The notes under the pieces are model-generated. The model was given only the letters and a program-made list of their open reading frames with translations. It had not been told where the DNA came from and ran no database searches. A program made the translations under genes and the position numbers. From positions 2,976,001 through 3,040,000 of the forward strand of contig NC_088304.1 of assembly GCF_032854445.1 (NCBI RefSeq): a stretch of 64,000 nt of DNA. The letters are read 5' to 3'. Shown here in pieces: positions 46,710-61,700 of the stretch. Origin of the DNA: Liolophura sinensis. Taxonomy: Eukaryota > Mollusca > Polyplacophora > Chitonida > Chitonidae. How positions within the stretch are numbered: position 1 is the first letter of the stretch; each line of letters opens with the position of its first letter.

Positions 46710-49700
46710 GTCAGTACCATTCTTTTCCAGGAAAGTGTAAAGGCAAATTGGTCAGTAGCCACTGTACATGTATGTAAACATGAAACATGTGCAAAAATGT
46801 CTTGTATGGGCTGAATGGATAAAAAAAATCAGGTAATTCATGGGAAATAAGGATTGTCTCAGCAATTTGTGCAGTTTTAGGATGTATTTACGTGATTGGA
46901 AAGCCTTGAAGTACAGGAAATCATAAAAACATTAAGATAAGAAATAAAAGGTAGGACAAATTAAAAAGTTTGGATTTACAGTTTTTTTTTTTTTTTTCAT
47001 AGTTTGTGATTTTTTCAATGTTGGCTTACCCATAAAACACAAAAGAAAGGCGGCATTGGCCTTAATAACAAAGAAAACAATATGTTTTCCAGAAAGTGTT
47101 GAAAGAAGATTCAGATTTAGGTACATGCTTACTGAATAAAATCACATTGGTTTGTTTAGATTTATTTATTTATTTATTTGTTTGATTGGTGTTTTATGCC
47201 CTACTCAAGAATATTTCACTTATATGACGTTGACCAGCATTATGGTTGAATGAAACTGGGCAGAGCCCGGTGAAAACCCACGACTATCCGCATGTTGCAG
47301 CCAGACCTTCCCTTATATGGCCAGAGAGGAAGCCAGCCTGAACTGGACTTCTGTTTAGGTATCGTATTGGATCTTGGATATTTGCTGGGTTTTTGTTATG
47401 CATGTGTAATTTTCACCCTTTCGACGTGTTGTAGTTCATTACAATGCGTACCTGGAATATTCCGATGAACCCTATGACTCCAGTCGCCTGCGGAACAGAA
47501 AGTCAAAGTTTAGACTTGGGGAAAGTAAGTATAGGAAGCCTGGACTGCTAACATTGTTCACTTTTTGTCAACCATATATTTTTAACTCCTGTCATTCTCC
47601 ACAACAACACAATTGAGGTGTTTCAGGGCTCGTGAGGTGTGTCGAATTACTATAAATCTTGAACCTTTTCAACCACTAAAACACTTTTTTTCAGAAAAAT
47701 TTATGAATACATTTAATGTGAAAATGATACTAAAAATGATATGCTTATGTCAGTAAAGATGCAGGATTAATAAAACTGTGCAAATTATTTCTGTCTACCC
47801 CATAGTGCTATCAGAATGTTTCAGATATTGGTTGCACTGGTGATTGAAATGGTTAAAGAATTAGGTTCATTGCGGTAAATTAACAAAAACATGAATGATT
47901 GTCTTGTGTAATGGATGAATGGTATTAAAGTAAATGGGGTGGTAATGAGCTCAGGTGGTAATGAGCTCGGGTATACCATACATGTAAAGCACAGTAACAC
48001 ATGGAGGATAATTATTTGTTGATGCCCTGCATGTGCAGTAATTAACTTAAATTACAAAATTTATGATATTCACTCCTCTGTTGTGGATTAAAATCCATCT
48101 TTGTAAGGTATGGAGTTGAAGTTTTTTTCACACCGATAATGATATATAAATGTAACATTATAAAACAATAACATAAAGTTATCAAAACAGCAGGTTCTGC
48201 GCCAGTTTATATTTATGTGAAAATTAAACAAAACTGTTGACTTACATTTTTTATTTATTTTTTTTTTTTTTGCTAGGGTAAGGTAAGATGTCAAAAACCT
48301 TGGAAAACTTCTCAGAATTCTGTGTAGTGTAGATGTTTTTTTCTTATATTGTCTGTTTTTTTTATTTGTTCAGTGAAACCAGGCATGGGTTACTCAGGGG
48401 AAGCTATTCCAGGCATGAGTTTGGCGGTGAGTACGATGAAGAAAGGAGAACTTTCCCGATTTCTCATCAAGCCCGAATATGGCTACGGACATCTTGGCTG
48501 TGCTCCCAGAATTCCCCCCAATGCTACATGTGAGTTGCTCCAAGTGTATCCATGATGCTGTTAAAACAGGATTTATTAAAGGCCTGCGTTAGCTCGACAG
48601 ACTAAAACTTGGTTCTCGAAGCATGACCTATTTAGGCTTCAGACTTATGCCCAACTTTTAGAGCCAGTTTAACAAAACTTTTGTAGCCTTTTAAGGTCTG
48701 TTAGTCAGCTAAGGGTCATTTGTTTGTTTTCTAAGATAATGGGCCAAATCCATTTGTAAGTTATCTATGAACTGAACCAGACTTCTACTACATGTATGTG
48801 TAAGTTACATGTATGTGTAAGTTACATGTATGTGTAAGTTACATGTATCTGTGTGCAGTGCAACAAAATCCTGCTAGAAAGTTACAAGCAGTCAGACTTC
48901 AGGTATGGAACTTTTGACACATGCTTTATTATAATATTTTACTTTTTTCATTTTCAGTGATGCATGAAATAGAGCTGTTGAATTTTGTGGAAGGGCAAAA
49001 TATTGGAGTGGAGGATTATTTTCATCTCACAAGGGTATGATTGTGTTTTAATTATTTATTTATTTGATTAGTGTTTTACGCTGTACTCGAGAATATTTCA
49101 CTTATATGACGATGGCCGGCATTATCGTGGGTGGAAAGCAGGCAGAGCCCGGTGGAAACCCACGACCATAGGTAGGTTGCTGACAGACCTTCTCGTATAC
49201 GTCCGGAGAGGAAGGCAGGATGAGCTGGACTTGAGCTCACAGCGACCGCATTGGTGAGAGGCCCCTTGAGTCATTACGCTACTCTAGCACGCTAACCAAC
49301 TGAGCCACGGAGGTCCTGATTGGGTTTTAATACTCAGTATAAGTACGAGTAGTTCACTCTGTTGTAGGTTTGATTGGAGAGCTTGTAATCCAGCTGTTTC
49401 ACTGTGGGCAAACATGACGGACTAGCCACTGACACAGACCAGGGTTTTATACCCGTCATGCTCGCTCACGGCCACACCTAGACCACAAACAATGGATCTG
49501 TGCAGTCCCTTAGTTGTAAACGACTAGCTTTTGACCATGACATGACATGTTCAAATCCAAGCCGTACATTTAAAAGCAAATTGTCTGCTTGACAAAGTGA
49601 AGGTGCCATCTCAGTAGTGGACAGGAGCTTAAGTCTACCCTGACCACCCCCACCTCACTCTCCCCCTACCTAAAATCTAGAATATTTCATACAGAATTTC

Positions 49701-52700
49701 ACTTAATATTTCAATGTAAATCTATCACTGGTGCATTGAGAGTCTTCAGAATTAGAGATCAAGTCTGAAATTCTGACTGGTGAATACTTTTGGCCGTCAT
49801 CTTTGAAATGTACCTTAAATAAAGAGTTTCACTCAGTACTTCTTACTTGATTTAAACTTAGGGGTCAAATCCAAAGTTCCGATTTGTAAATAATTTTGGC
49901 AGCCCACTGTTTTTAACACACCAAAATTCAGATATTTCCAAGCTATATTTCACTTAATGCTTTAATAATTTATACAGAACTAGCTAGGTATTATTAGTAC
50001 ATGGAGACATATTAGTACATTTATTTATTTATTTGATTTGTGTTTTACGTCATACTCAAGAATATTTCACTTATACGACTGCGGCCAGCATAATTGTGGG
50101 AGAAAACCAGGCAAATCCCAGGGGAAACCCACAACCATCCACAGGTTGCAGGCAGACCTTCCCACTTACGGCCGGAGAGGAAGCCAGCATGAGCTGGACT
50201 TGAACTCACAGCGACCGCATCGGTGAGAGACTCCTGGGTCATTACACTGCGCTAGCGCGCTAACCAACTGAGCCACGGAGGCCCCCAATGTCATGGAAGT
50301 ATGTGCGCTAAACAGTTATTTCATAATTTTGAACGGAGGTCCAAGATGAAAACACACAAACTTTTTGGAAGCCATACATGTGTAATTGGTACCTTGTCTA
50401 GTTGCATTATAAATCCCTTTTTTAGTTGTAAATAATTTCAACATTTTGCCTGCCTGCATTTATCGGTTCTTTTCTGTTTGAAATTTAGGAGGAAAGACAA
50501 GCTATACCCTGGGAGAAAATTAAATCGGCCTGTGATGCAGCGAAAAAGGTTTGTCACTTCTTTTGTTCTGGACCGCTTAGATGGCCTCATGGTTAGTGTC
50601 AGCTTCAAAGTTTGGAGACCCCGGGATCGTACCTGGGATGGGTCATACCAAAGACTTTAAGAATGGTACTTGCTGATGCCTCGCTTGGCGCTCAGCAGTG
50701 AGTGGTTAGAGCAAAGAAACAGGACTGGTTGGCCCGGTGTCAGTATAATGTGACTGGATGGGGTGTCATGTCTGGTGTCTTCTGCATGATACTTCAGTGA
50801 CGGCAGTACTTTGGAGGCATGAACTTGTCCTACTACAAGAAGACACTCTATACGTATACTGAAAAATTGTCAAGTATGACGTTAAACCGCAAGCACTCAC
50901 TCACTCGCTCGCTCACTCACTCACTCCTCCCACCATAATGCTGGTTGTCATCGCATAAGTGAAGTATTCTTTAGTGAGGCGTAACGCACCACAAATAAAT
51001 AAATAAATAAATAAAAGTCTTTGTTCAAACTTGGTGGATTAATGGCAGATTTGTTATGTGAAACTTGGGAATCCCTTCTTGTGAAAGTTTGCTTGGGATT
51101 GATTTTTGTTCACGTTGGTTCATCATTTCATGTGTGTTTCGTTTCAACACGATATTGATCTTCAAACTTGACGGATTGATCTCAGTTTTAGTATTTAAAT
51201 CTTCGGTCGTCATTCTATGCCTGGAATTTTTTCCACCTACCTCTGTCGACTCATGTGTTTATGCATGCTTTAGACTTTTTATTTCCACACCATCAAATTT
51301 GACGGATTGATATCAGATTTAATATTTGATTCTCGGGTCATGGACCCTCCTTTCAGATACTGTTTTACAAAAAGATAGATAAAACTTTGAAATGGACATC
51401 TGAGCATATGAGCATACATGTTGGATCAAGGAATGTGAACTGCCATATATGCAGTTTAGGTATGATTTATTTATTTGATTGGTGATTTACCCCATACTCA
51501 AGAATATTTCACTTATACGACGGAAGTCAGTATTACAATGAGAGGAAACTGGACAGAGCCCTTTAGGATATGGTGATATAGGGTTATTTTGCAGGCCTGC
51601 CTTGCCCTTTTCGACAAAAAACTTTTTACCTCATTTTATGCTCAAGTCAACTCTGTTTGGTCTGTTAAATTGAGATTACAGTCCAACAGTTAGAAAGACA
51701 CTAACAGAGGACAAACACCCAGCACAAGGAAGTGTACAAATTCCTGCACTACTGGTAAAGGGGCAATACTCTGCAAAATCATTTATATCCTATCTGTCAG
51801 TGTTAAAGAATCATGTAAAACAGTTCTTGATTGGGATCTCCAAATTGTAATAAGGTAATTATCCAAATCTAAATGTAATTAGGTGATGATCCCATTTCAA
51901 ATGTAAATAGGTCGTGATCCAAATCCAAATGTAAATAAGTGGTGATCCAAATCCAAATGTAATTAAATGGTGATCCATATCCAAATGTAATTAAATGGTG
52001 ATCCAAATCCAAATGTAAATAAGTGGTGATCCAAATCCAAATGTAAATAGGTGGTGATCCAAATCCAAATGTAAATAGGTGGTGATCCAAATCCAAATGT
52101 AAATAAGTGGTGATCCAAATCCAAATGTAATAAATGGTGATCCAAATGTAAATAGGTGGTGATCCAGATCCAAATGTAAATAGCTGGTGATCCAAATCCA
52201 AATGTAAATAAGTGGTGATCCAAATCCAAATGTAATTAAATGGTGATCCAAATCCAAATGTAAATAGGTGGTGATCCAAATCCAAAAAATGTAATTAAGT
52301 GGTGATCCAAATCCAAATGCAATTAAATGGTGATCCAAATCCAAATGTAATTAGGTGGTGATCCAAATCCAATTGTAATTAAATGGTGATCCAAATTCAA
52401 ATGTAAATAGGTGGTGATCCAAATCCAAATGTATATAAATGGTGATCCATATTCAACTGTAATTAAATGGTGATCAAATCAATGCAGAATTTTTTCTCTA
52501 TGGTTCTCCATGAGGAAATAATGAGTACAAATCATCGTGCCCAGTTTGTTTCCACCCTCTTCGCAAAATGATGTCATAATCCATGCCTTAAGGTACATAT
52601 TTGACTAATGTTGTGGAGAATGTCGGGTACCATCTGGTTAAAGTTTCCCTGTGAACTGGTGTAAACCCACATGGACCTTTGTGTCTCAGATAAAGAATGG

Positions 52701-55700
52701 CATCATCATTATTATTATTATTATTGTTATTATTATTAATCGGTGTTGTTGATTGTTGTTCTTATTACTTATTGCAGGAAGCCAGAATCCTCTTCGAAGA
52801 TGAAGGCTACTACAAGGCTCAGTTGAAGTACAGGAAGGTTTGTATACATACAATTGAGAACAGTTTTACACATCTAATTGTAACAATTTCATACATGGAT
52901 CTTTATTCTGATCTTGATTGTTTGTTTTCGTCCAATTCAGATGTCTGATATTGATAAAAAATTTGCTGTGTGGATTTTCATTTTGTGGCCGCTTGAATCA
53001 AGCTTAAAGTATTGGACATTTAGCATGGGATTTAAATTCTCCGCATGACCACATTTGTGTTTATTTGTGGCAGGCAATCTGTGTGTTGGAAGACTATCAC
53101 ATGAGGGATGAGGAACAAGAGAAACAGCAGCAGAAGATGCTGCTGAAACTTTACCTGAACATCTCTGTATGCTACCTGAAACAGTGCAAGTCCAGACAGA
53201 CTCTCATTTATGCTAATAAAGCCCTGGAAATAGATGAGAGGAATGTCAAGGCACTCTATAACAAAGGAAAGGTAAGGGCACGGTCAGACAACCCCCATAC
53301 CCCCCATCCCCATCCCACTACACCACTTTTTGATTATAATTGTGACAATAAGTGGTCGCTGATGCTCCTGTGGCCATTTGTGGCAATAAGTGGTCGCTGA
53401 TGCTCCTGTGGCCATTTGTGACAATAAGTGGTCGCTGATGCTCCTGTGGCCATTTGTGGCAATAAGCGGTCCATGATGTTCCTGTGGCCAGAGGTGACAA
53501 TAAGTGGTCGATGATGCTCCTGTGGCCATTTGTGGCAATAAGCGGTCGATGATGCTCCTGTGGCCACTGGTGACAATAAGTGGTCGATGATGCTCCTGTA
53601 GCCATTTGTGACAATAAGCGGTCCATGATGCTCCTGTGACCATTTGTGGCAGTAAGTGGTCGATGATGCTCCTGTGGCCATTTGTGACAATAAGTGGTCG
53701 ATGGTGCTCCAGTGGCCATTTGTGACAATAAGTGGTCGATGATGCTCCTGTGGCCATTTGTGACAATAAGTGGTCGATGATGCTCCAGTGGCCATTTGTG
53801 ACAATAAGTGGTCGATGATGCTCCTGTGGACATTTGTGGCAATAAGTGGTCCATGATGCTCCTGTGGCCATTTGTGACAATAAGTGGTCGATGATGCACC
53901 TGTGGCCATTGGTGACAATAAGTGGTCGATGATGCTCCTGTGGCCATTGGTGACAATAAGTGGTCGATGATGCTCATGTGGCCATTTGTGACAATAAGTG
54001 GTCGATGATGCTCATGTGGCCATTGGTGACAATAAGTGGTCCATGATGCTCCTGTGGGCATTGGTGACAATAAGTGGTCGATGATGCGTCTGTGACCATT
54101 TGTGACAATAAGTGGTTGATGATGCTCCTGTGGCCATTTGTGACAATAAGTGGTCGATGATGCTCCAGTGGCCATTTGTGACAATAAGTGGTTGATGATG
54201 CTCCTGTGGACATTTGTGGCAATAAGTGGTCGATGATGCTCCTGTGGCCATTTGTGACAATAAGTGGTCGATGATGCTCCTGTGGCCATTTGTGACAATA
54301 AGTGGTCGATGATGCTCCTGTGGCCATTTGTGGCAATAAGTGGTCCATGATGCTCCTGTGGCCATTGGTGACAATAAGTGGTCGATTTTGATTGGTGTTT
54401 TTACGCCGTACTCAAGAATATTTCACTTATACGACGGCGGCCAGCATTATGGTGGGTGGAAACCGGGCAGAGCCCGGCGGAAACCCACGACCATCCGCAG
54501 GTTGCTGGCAGACCTTCCCACGTACGGCCGGAGAGGAAGCCAGCATGAGCTGGTCTTGAACTCACAGCGACCGCATTGGTGAGAGGCTTCTGGGTCACTA
54601 CGCTGCGCTAGCGCGCTAACCGACTGAGCCACGGAGGCCCCATAAGTGGTCGATGATGCTCCTGTGGCCATTTGTGACAATAAGTGGTCGATGATGCTCA
54701 TGTGGCCATTGGTGACAATAAGTGGTCCATGATGCTCCTGTGGGCATTGGTGACAATAAGTGGTCGATGATGCTCCTGTGGCCATTTGTGGCAATAAGTG
54801 GGCCATGATGCTCATGTGGCCATTGGTGACAATAAGTGGGCCATGATGCTCCTGTGGCCATTTGTGACAATAAGTGGTTGATGATGCTCCTGTGGCCATT
54901 TGTGACAATAAGTGGGCCATGATGCTCCTGTGGCCATTGGTGACAGTAAGTGGGCCATGATGCTCCTGTGGCCATTTGTGACAATAAGTGGGCCATGATG
55001 CGTCTGTGACCATTTGTGACAATAAGTGGTTGATGATGCTCCTGTGGCCATTTGTGACAATAAGTGGTTGATGATGCCCCTGTGGCCATTTGTGACAATA
55101 AGCAGTCGCTGATGCTCCTGTGGCCATTTGTGACAATAAGTGGGCCATGATGCTCCTGTGGCCATTTGTGACAATAAGTGGTCGCTGATGCTCACGTGGC
55201 TTTGGACAACCTAACATTTGTGGAACATCATTTGTTTTCATCAGTGCGGTCTGCACATTTGTTCGTCACACGTGGGAAAAGTTGTCATTGACCTGGTGGT
55301 TGACCTCGTGTACTGCAGCTTCTTCCAGCCATAAAACTGAACACCATCGAATAAGTGAAAATTCTTGTTTAAGGTGTTTACCAGCAATTTTGTTGCATAT
55401 TTTATAGTTGTCAGTTATTATCTGAGTTATGATCTGACCATTTCTTAAGCCATTGATGGACAGACATATTAACCACTTGGCCACAATGTGCTCTTAACAC
55501 AGGTGACTACAGGTGTTGTTGAGTCATGGCAAAAGTAATTAACTTTTATTTAAAGTAGTAAAAACTTTAGTGAAGGACTATAAATTTAATGTCGCAGGCA
55601 TTACTGAGAATGGGGGAGTTTGGACAGTCCAGAAAATCTCTTGTGGCAGCCCACAACTTGAACAGGAAGAATGAAGAGATAAAAGCAGCCCTTAAAGAGC

Positions 55701-58700
55701 TTGAATGGTAATGTATATAATGTGTCTGTGATAAAAATTTACCATAAAAATACATTTTTGGAGGAAAATAAAGGTCATAAATATAATTTTAATTTGCTGA
55801 AACTTGCATTTTCCCAGTTATTATCCTACCTTCCAAACAAACCTCCAAACAGTAGAACTCTCAGAATTGGAGTAACTTAAATGAGTAACTTTTAGGTCTT
55901 ATATAGTATGCAGGTTGAGTTCAGCCCTGACCTAAAGTCAGCTTCCATCCCAAACACGGGAGTGTCCTGGTGAAAATATTACCATCAATACAGTTAGCTG
56001 GATTTCACCTTGTCCACTTGTCTTCTACTAGTCTTCCAGCAATACAATTAGCTGGCTTTCACCTTGTACACTTGTCTTCCAACAATACAGTTAGCTGGTT
56101 TTCACCTTGTACACTTGTCTTCCGCTAGTCTTCCAGCAATACAGTTAGCTGGCTTTCACCTTGTACACTTGTCTTCCACTTGTCTTCCAACGATACAGTT
56201 AGCTGGCTTTCACCTTGTACACTTGTCTTCCACTTGTCTTCCAACAATACAATTAGCTGGCTTTCACCTTGTACACTTGTCTTCCAACAATACAGTTAGC
56301 TGGCTTTCACCTTGTACACTTGTCTTCCAACAATACAATTAGCTGGCTTTCACCTTGTACATTTGTCTTCCAGCAATACAGTTAACTGGCTTTTACCTTG
56401 TACACTTGTCTTCCACCAATGCAGTTAACTGGCTTTTACCTTGTACACTTGTCTTCCACTTGTCTTCCAACAATACAATTAGCTGGCTTTCACCTTGTAC
56501 ACTTGTCTTCCACGTGTCTTCCAACAATACAGTTAGCTGGCTTTCACCTTGTACACTTGTCTTCCAACAATACAATTAGCTGGCTTTCACCTTGTACACT
56601 TGTCTTCCAGCAATACAGTTAACTGGCTTTTACCTTGTACACTTGTCTTCCACTTGTCTTCCAACAATACAGTTAGCTGGCTTTCACCTTGTCCACTTGT
56701 CTTCCAACAATACAGTTAGCTGGCTTTCGCCTTCTACACTTGTCTTCCACTTGTCTTCCAACAATACAATTAGCTGGCTTTCACCTTGTCCACTTGTCTT
56801 CCAGCAATACAGTTAACTGGTTTTCACCTTGTACACTTGTCTTCCAGCAATACAGTTAACTGGTTTTCACCTTGTACACTTGTCTTCCACCAATACGGTT
56901 AGCTGGCTTTCACCTTGTACACTTGTCTTCCAGCAATACAGTATGCACAGATGGTATTTGTCTGTGAAAGGTGTGAAAGAGCATCTGTAACTTGGCAGAG
57001 GTCTTTGGTTTGCTTGTGAGTCTCGCTTCATCAACTAATGAAGCTGATTGTGGTCAAATAAGCTAACAATAAGCTTGAGCACGACATTAAACACCAAGCA
57101 GTCAATCTATTAATGCTATCTAGAATAATTTTGATGCTTCAGTGCTTATTTTTCTTCGTGCTTTTGTTTTCAGTAAAGCTAAGGAGTTCAAGGAAATTGA
57201 GAGTAAACAGTGTCAGCGGATGATATCAAATCTGTCCCCAGCAGCAGGTATGTTCAGTACACGGGGTTCGTATAGTCGAGGTCTTGAAAACCTTGAAAAG
57301 CCCAGAAAATCATGAAAAGCATGGAAAGCCTTGAAAAGCGTGGGAAACCTTGAAAATTGAGGAAAGTATGGAAATTGAAAGTAACATTTCCGTGCTGGAA
57401 ATGATGAAAATGATGAAATTGAGAGCCACATGTACTGTGAGCTGAACTGTAGACAGAACTGTAGACAGTCTGCATGTGACTCTGTGTTTGTCTCATAGTT
57501 TCACCGATTAAAAAGTGCCAGTGTGAAGTTTCTGTCTGTTTATCTCACAGATGTTCAGATAAAGGTTTTGTATGGAATTGCCAATGCATATTACATCATT
57601 CAGAATGTACATTTAAGTGTCATTGGTGAACTTTGTGTGTGTCTTGATTTCAGCACGAGGAGAGAGTACACAACAGAAAAGCAAAAGCAGCTCCAAATCA
57701 CAAGAGGACTTCAAAACAGCAGTCAGGAAGCATTTAATGTAAGCTCATACAACTGTAGTTGTGTCAGGGATCAGGGATTATGCAATACTTGTAGTCTTAT
57801 GTACACCTGTTCAGTTGTACAAAAGGATGTAGGTTCAAACCTGGCCTTGGGTAAGGAAGATGTTGATTCCCCTAATCTCACAATTTCTAGGGTCTTTATT
57901 AATGACAATAATAGGTCAAACATTGTTTAAAATACAATTGTCTTTTATCAGTATGGTGTGCTTTTCTATGTGTCATACATAGGAAAGCCTCTCAGCAACT
58001 TGCCTGAGGTCTGCTGGTTACCCAGTACATTCCCATTTCCTCCATACTAAAACCGACGGCTATCATATTAACCAGAAATTCTTGAGTGTGATCGTGTCGG
58101 CCATTTCCTTGTGTGGCCATATAAACACGGTAAAGCTTGTCAGTAACTTGCCAGAGGTCGGTGGTTTCCCCCTGCACCCCAGTTTCCATTGCTCATTATA
58201 AAACCAACAGCCATCCTATAATAATAAATAAATTGAAGTTCCTAAAATTTATAAAACAAGTTTTATTATATTATTATTAACTTGATAGTCTAATGTTTAC
58301 TGGAAGGCCATAATTTAAAATTTTATTTACAGAAAATTTGATTTGAGTGGATTTTTGGGGCAAAAATCTCTGCTACAGCCAATTAATCGACCATGTTCAT
58401 GTATCAAATGTCTGGTGTCAGTGTATGGAGGTGATCATGCAGTTCCTTCCTGGAAAAACCACTTCCAAACTGGGTTAAAACCTCAGCATCTGCTGTTAGG
58501 CTCAAGGGCATGTGAACTATTTCTACAATTTTACACAAACAGTGATGTACTAGAGAAAAGATCAAAAATAGTACAGTGTACACTGCATAGACCAGCATGG
58601 GTTTAGATGGGCAGTGTTCTCCACTGCAAGTGTAATGGATATTATATCTGGTGTAAGTATACTGTGACTCTGTGGGTTGTCCTGCCTGGTGTCAGTGTAC

Positions 58701-61700
58701 TTGGACTGGGTGGGTTGTCCTGTCTGGTGTCTGTATACTGGGACTGGGTGGGTTATCCTGTCTGGTGTCTGTATACTGAGACTGGGTGGGTTGTCTTGTC
58801 TGGTGTCTGTGTACTGTGACAGGGTGGGTTGTCCTGTCTGGTGTCTGGGTACTGTGACAGGGTGAGTTGTCCTGTTTGGTGTCGGTATACTGGGACTGGG
58901 TGGGCTGTCGTGTCTGGTGTCTGTATACTGGAACCGGGTGGGTTGTCTTGTCTGGTGTCTGTGTACGGTGACTGGGTGGGTTATCCTGTCTGGTGTCTGT
59001 ATACTGGGACTGGGTGGGCTGTCCTGTCTGGTGTCTGTATACTGGGACTGGGGGGGGGGGGGGGGGGTGTCTTGTCTGGTGTCCGTATATTGTGACAGGG
59101 AGGTCTATCCTGTCTGGTGTCTGTATACTGGGACTGGGTGGGTTGTCCTGTCTTGTGTCGGTATACTGGGACTGGGTGGGTTGTCTTGTCTGGTGTCGGC
59201 GTACTGTGACTGGGTGGGTTGGACTGTCTGGTGTCTCTATACTGGGACTGTGTGGGTTGTCCTGTCTGGTGGCGGTATACTGTGACAGGGAGGTCTATCC
59301 TGTCTGGTGTCGGTATACTGTGACTGGGTGGGTTGTCCTGTCTGGTGTCGGTATACTGTGACTGGGTAGAGTGCTGGGTTTTCAAGCCGGTAGCCGGCAG
59401 AGCTCCAGCGGGTATTTGTTCACATACCACCCGCTACTACCTACCATCTTATCAAGGCTTTCCTCAGCAAAGTAAAGTTGTAAACTGCTCTTAATTGTCA
59501 GTGGTCAGCTGGGTGTCACTTCAAAGCTGGTCCTGGTCAGCTGGTGTAAGAGGTCACTGCTGGTATCCCTTACCAAGTCCATGGCAATCTGTAACCCTAC
59601 CATGTGCCGGTGACCTCTCTGAGCACCGTGAGGTTTGGGAACTGTTGTACTATGTCAAATGCAGTGCCCGTTTCCGACAATGACTTGTCCTGTCGCTGCT
59701 CACAGCTTCGCGAGGAACTCGAACCCCATGTTTCTGACAGCCACACTGACTAGGTTTACTCGAAAAACAAACACCCAAGATAAAATCATGAATCAAACAT
59801 CACTTCTTTGCTTCGGCTTTGGGATCATGGGACAAGATTTGTATGTTTTTGCGTCTTTTTACAAAATAGATGGAATGACGGACAGAAATGAATTTCTGGT
59901 TCTAGTATTTACATACAGGTCTTTGTGTATAAAAGTACATGTATGTAAACTCAAAATAATGCACTCCAGAGACCGATTTCTCACTATGTGCATTACAAAC
60001 ACTGACTGAAAACCATTTTTAAATGGTCTTTTTTGCATATTTTTTTATTTCATGGGAATAAAAATTTGGGCATGAAAATTAGGAATGATGTGTACTCCCA
60101 GAATTTGAAAAAGTTGTGGTTTACTTTTGGAGTTTATAATGACGAATGCATATCTCCCCCACCCACCAAAAAAAAAGTACAATTCGCAATGCGTTTAGCG
60201 TATGTAATTTGTTATTATGTCAAATTGTGGGAATCTGACTGTTACCTTTATTTTCGGGATTAGCGGTGTGTTGAACATGTTTGTACGCAATCAAATACAT
60301 AGCTTGGTAGTGCTTACATTACAACTTTTCCGCTTCACTTTATCAATAATGCATTTAAACAAACTATTTTGTTTTACAATACATACATAAATAAGTTAAC
60401 ATTACACCTAACTATTTACATACATGTGAACTGTGCTTAAATCTTTACTCAGATTGTGGTTATGTCTGGTGTTTATATCAGTTACTAGTAGAATGGAATG
60501 ACGCTAGTTCTTCCACTTCTGCTATGTTAACTTTTAGAAACATGCAAGTCAGATAAATTTATGAATAACACTTTTTCTGTGACACAGTTGTGATTTATGA
60601 AGCTTGTCTTTTCTGGCAGTGCCTAAAATTACAACCATGGTGTTGGGCATTTTTATTATCATTTTCTCGTGCTGTGCAGTGCTAAATCATATGCAATTAT
60701 TTTTTACTTTGGCAATGCCTAAAATTACAACCATGGTGTTGGGCATTTTTATTATCATTTGCTGGTGCTGTGCAGTGCTAAATCATATGCAGTTATTTTT
60801 TACTTTGGCAATGCCTAAAATTACAACCATGGTGTTGGCCATTTTTATTATCATTTTCTCGTGCTGTGCAGTGCTAAATCATATGCAGTTATTTTTTACT
60901 TTGGCAATGCCTAAAATTACAACCATGGTGTTGGGCATTTTTATTATCATTTGTTGGTGCTGTGCAGTGCTAAATCATATGCAGTTATTTTTTACTTTGG
61001 CAATGCCTAAAATTACAACCATGGTGTTGGGCATTTTTATTATCATTTGCTGGTGCTGTGCAGTGCTAAATCATATGCAATTATTTTTTACTTTGGCAAT
61101 GCCTAAAATTACAACCATGGTGTTGGGCATTTTTATTATCATTTGCTGGTGCTGTGCAGTGCTAAATCATATGCAATTATTTTTTACTTTGGCAATGCCT
61201 AAAATTACAACCATGGTGTTGGGCATTTTTATTATCATTTGCTGGTGCTGTGGAGTGCTATATCATATGCAATTATTTTTTACTTTGGCAATGCCTAAAA
61301 TTACAACCATGGTGTTGGGCATTTTTATGATCATTTTCTCGTACTGTGCAGTGCTAAATCATATGCAGTTATTTTTTACTTTGGCAATGCCTAAAATTAC
61401 AACCATGGTGTTGGACATTTTTATTATCATTTGCTCGTGCTGTGCAGTGCTAAATCATATGCAGTTATTTTTTACTTTGGCATTGCCTAAAATTACAACC
61501 ATGGTGTTGGCCATTTTTATTATCATTTGCTCGTGCTGTGCAGTGCTAAATCATATGCAGTTATTTTTTACTTTGGCATTGCCTAAAATTACAACCATGG
61601 TGTTGGGCATTTTTATTATCATTTGCTGGTGCTGTGCAGTGCTAAATCATATGCAATTATTTTTTACTTTGGCAATGCCTAAAATTACAACCATGGTGTT

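Noticed and set aside
53318-54298. 326-codon minus-strand open frame with a repeated 'TNGHRSIIDHLL' pattern
   Set aside because: It lies in the 38-bp array; the unit has no stop in any minus frame, and overlapping frames of similar length exist in the other frames.
57825-57850. tRNA-like 'aggttcaaacctgg' in intron 12
   Set aside because: Box B-like only; probably a decayed SINE head.
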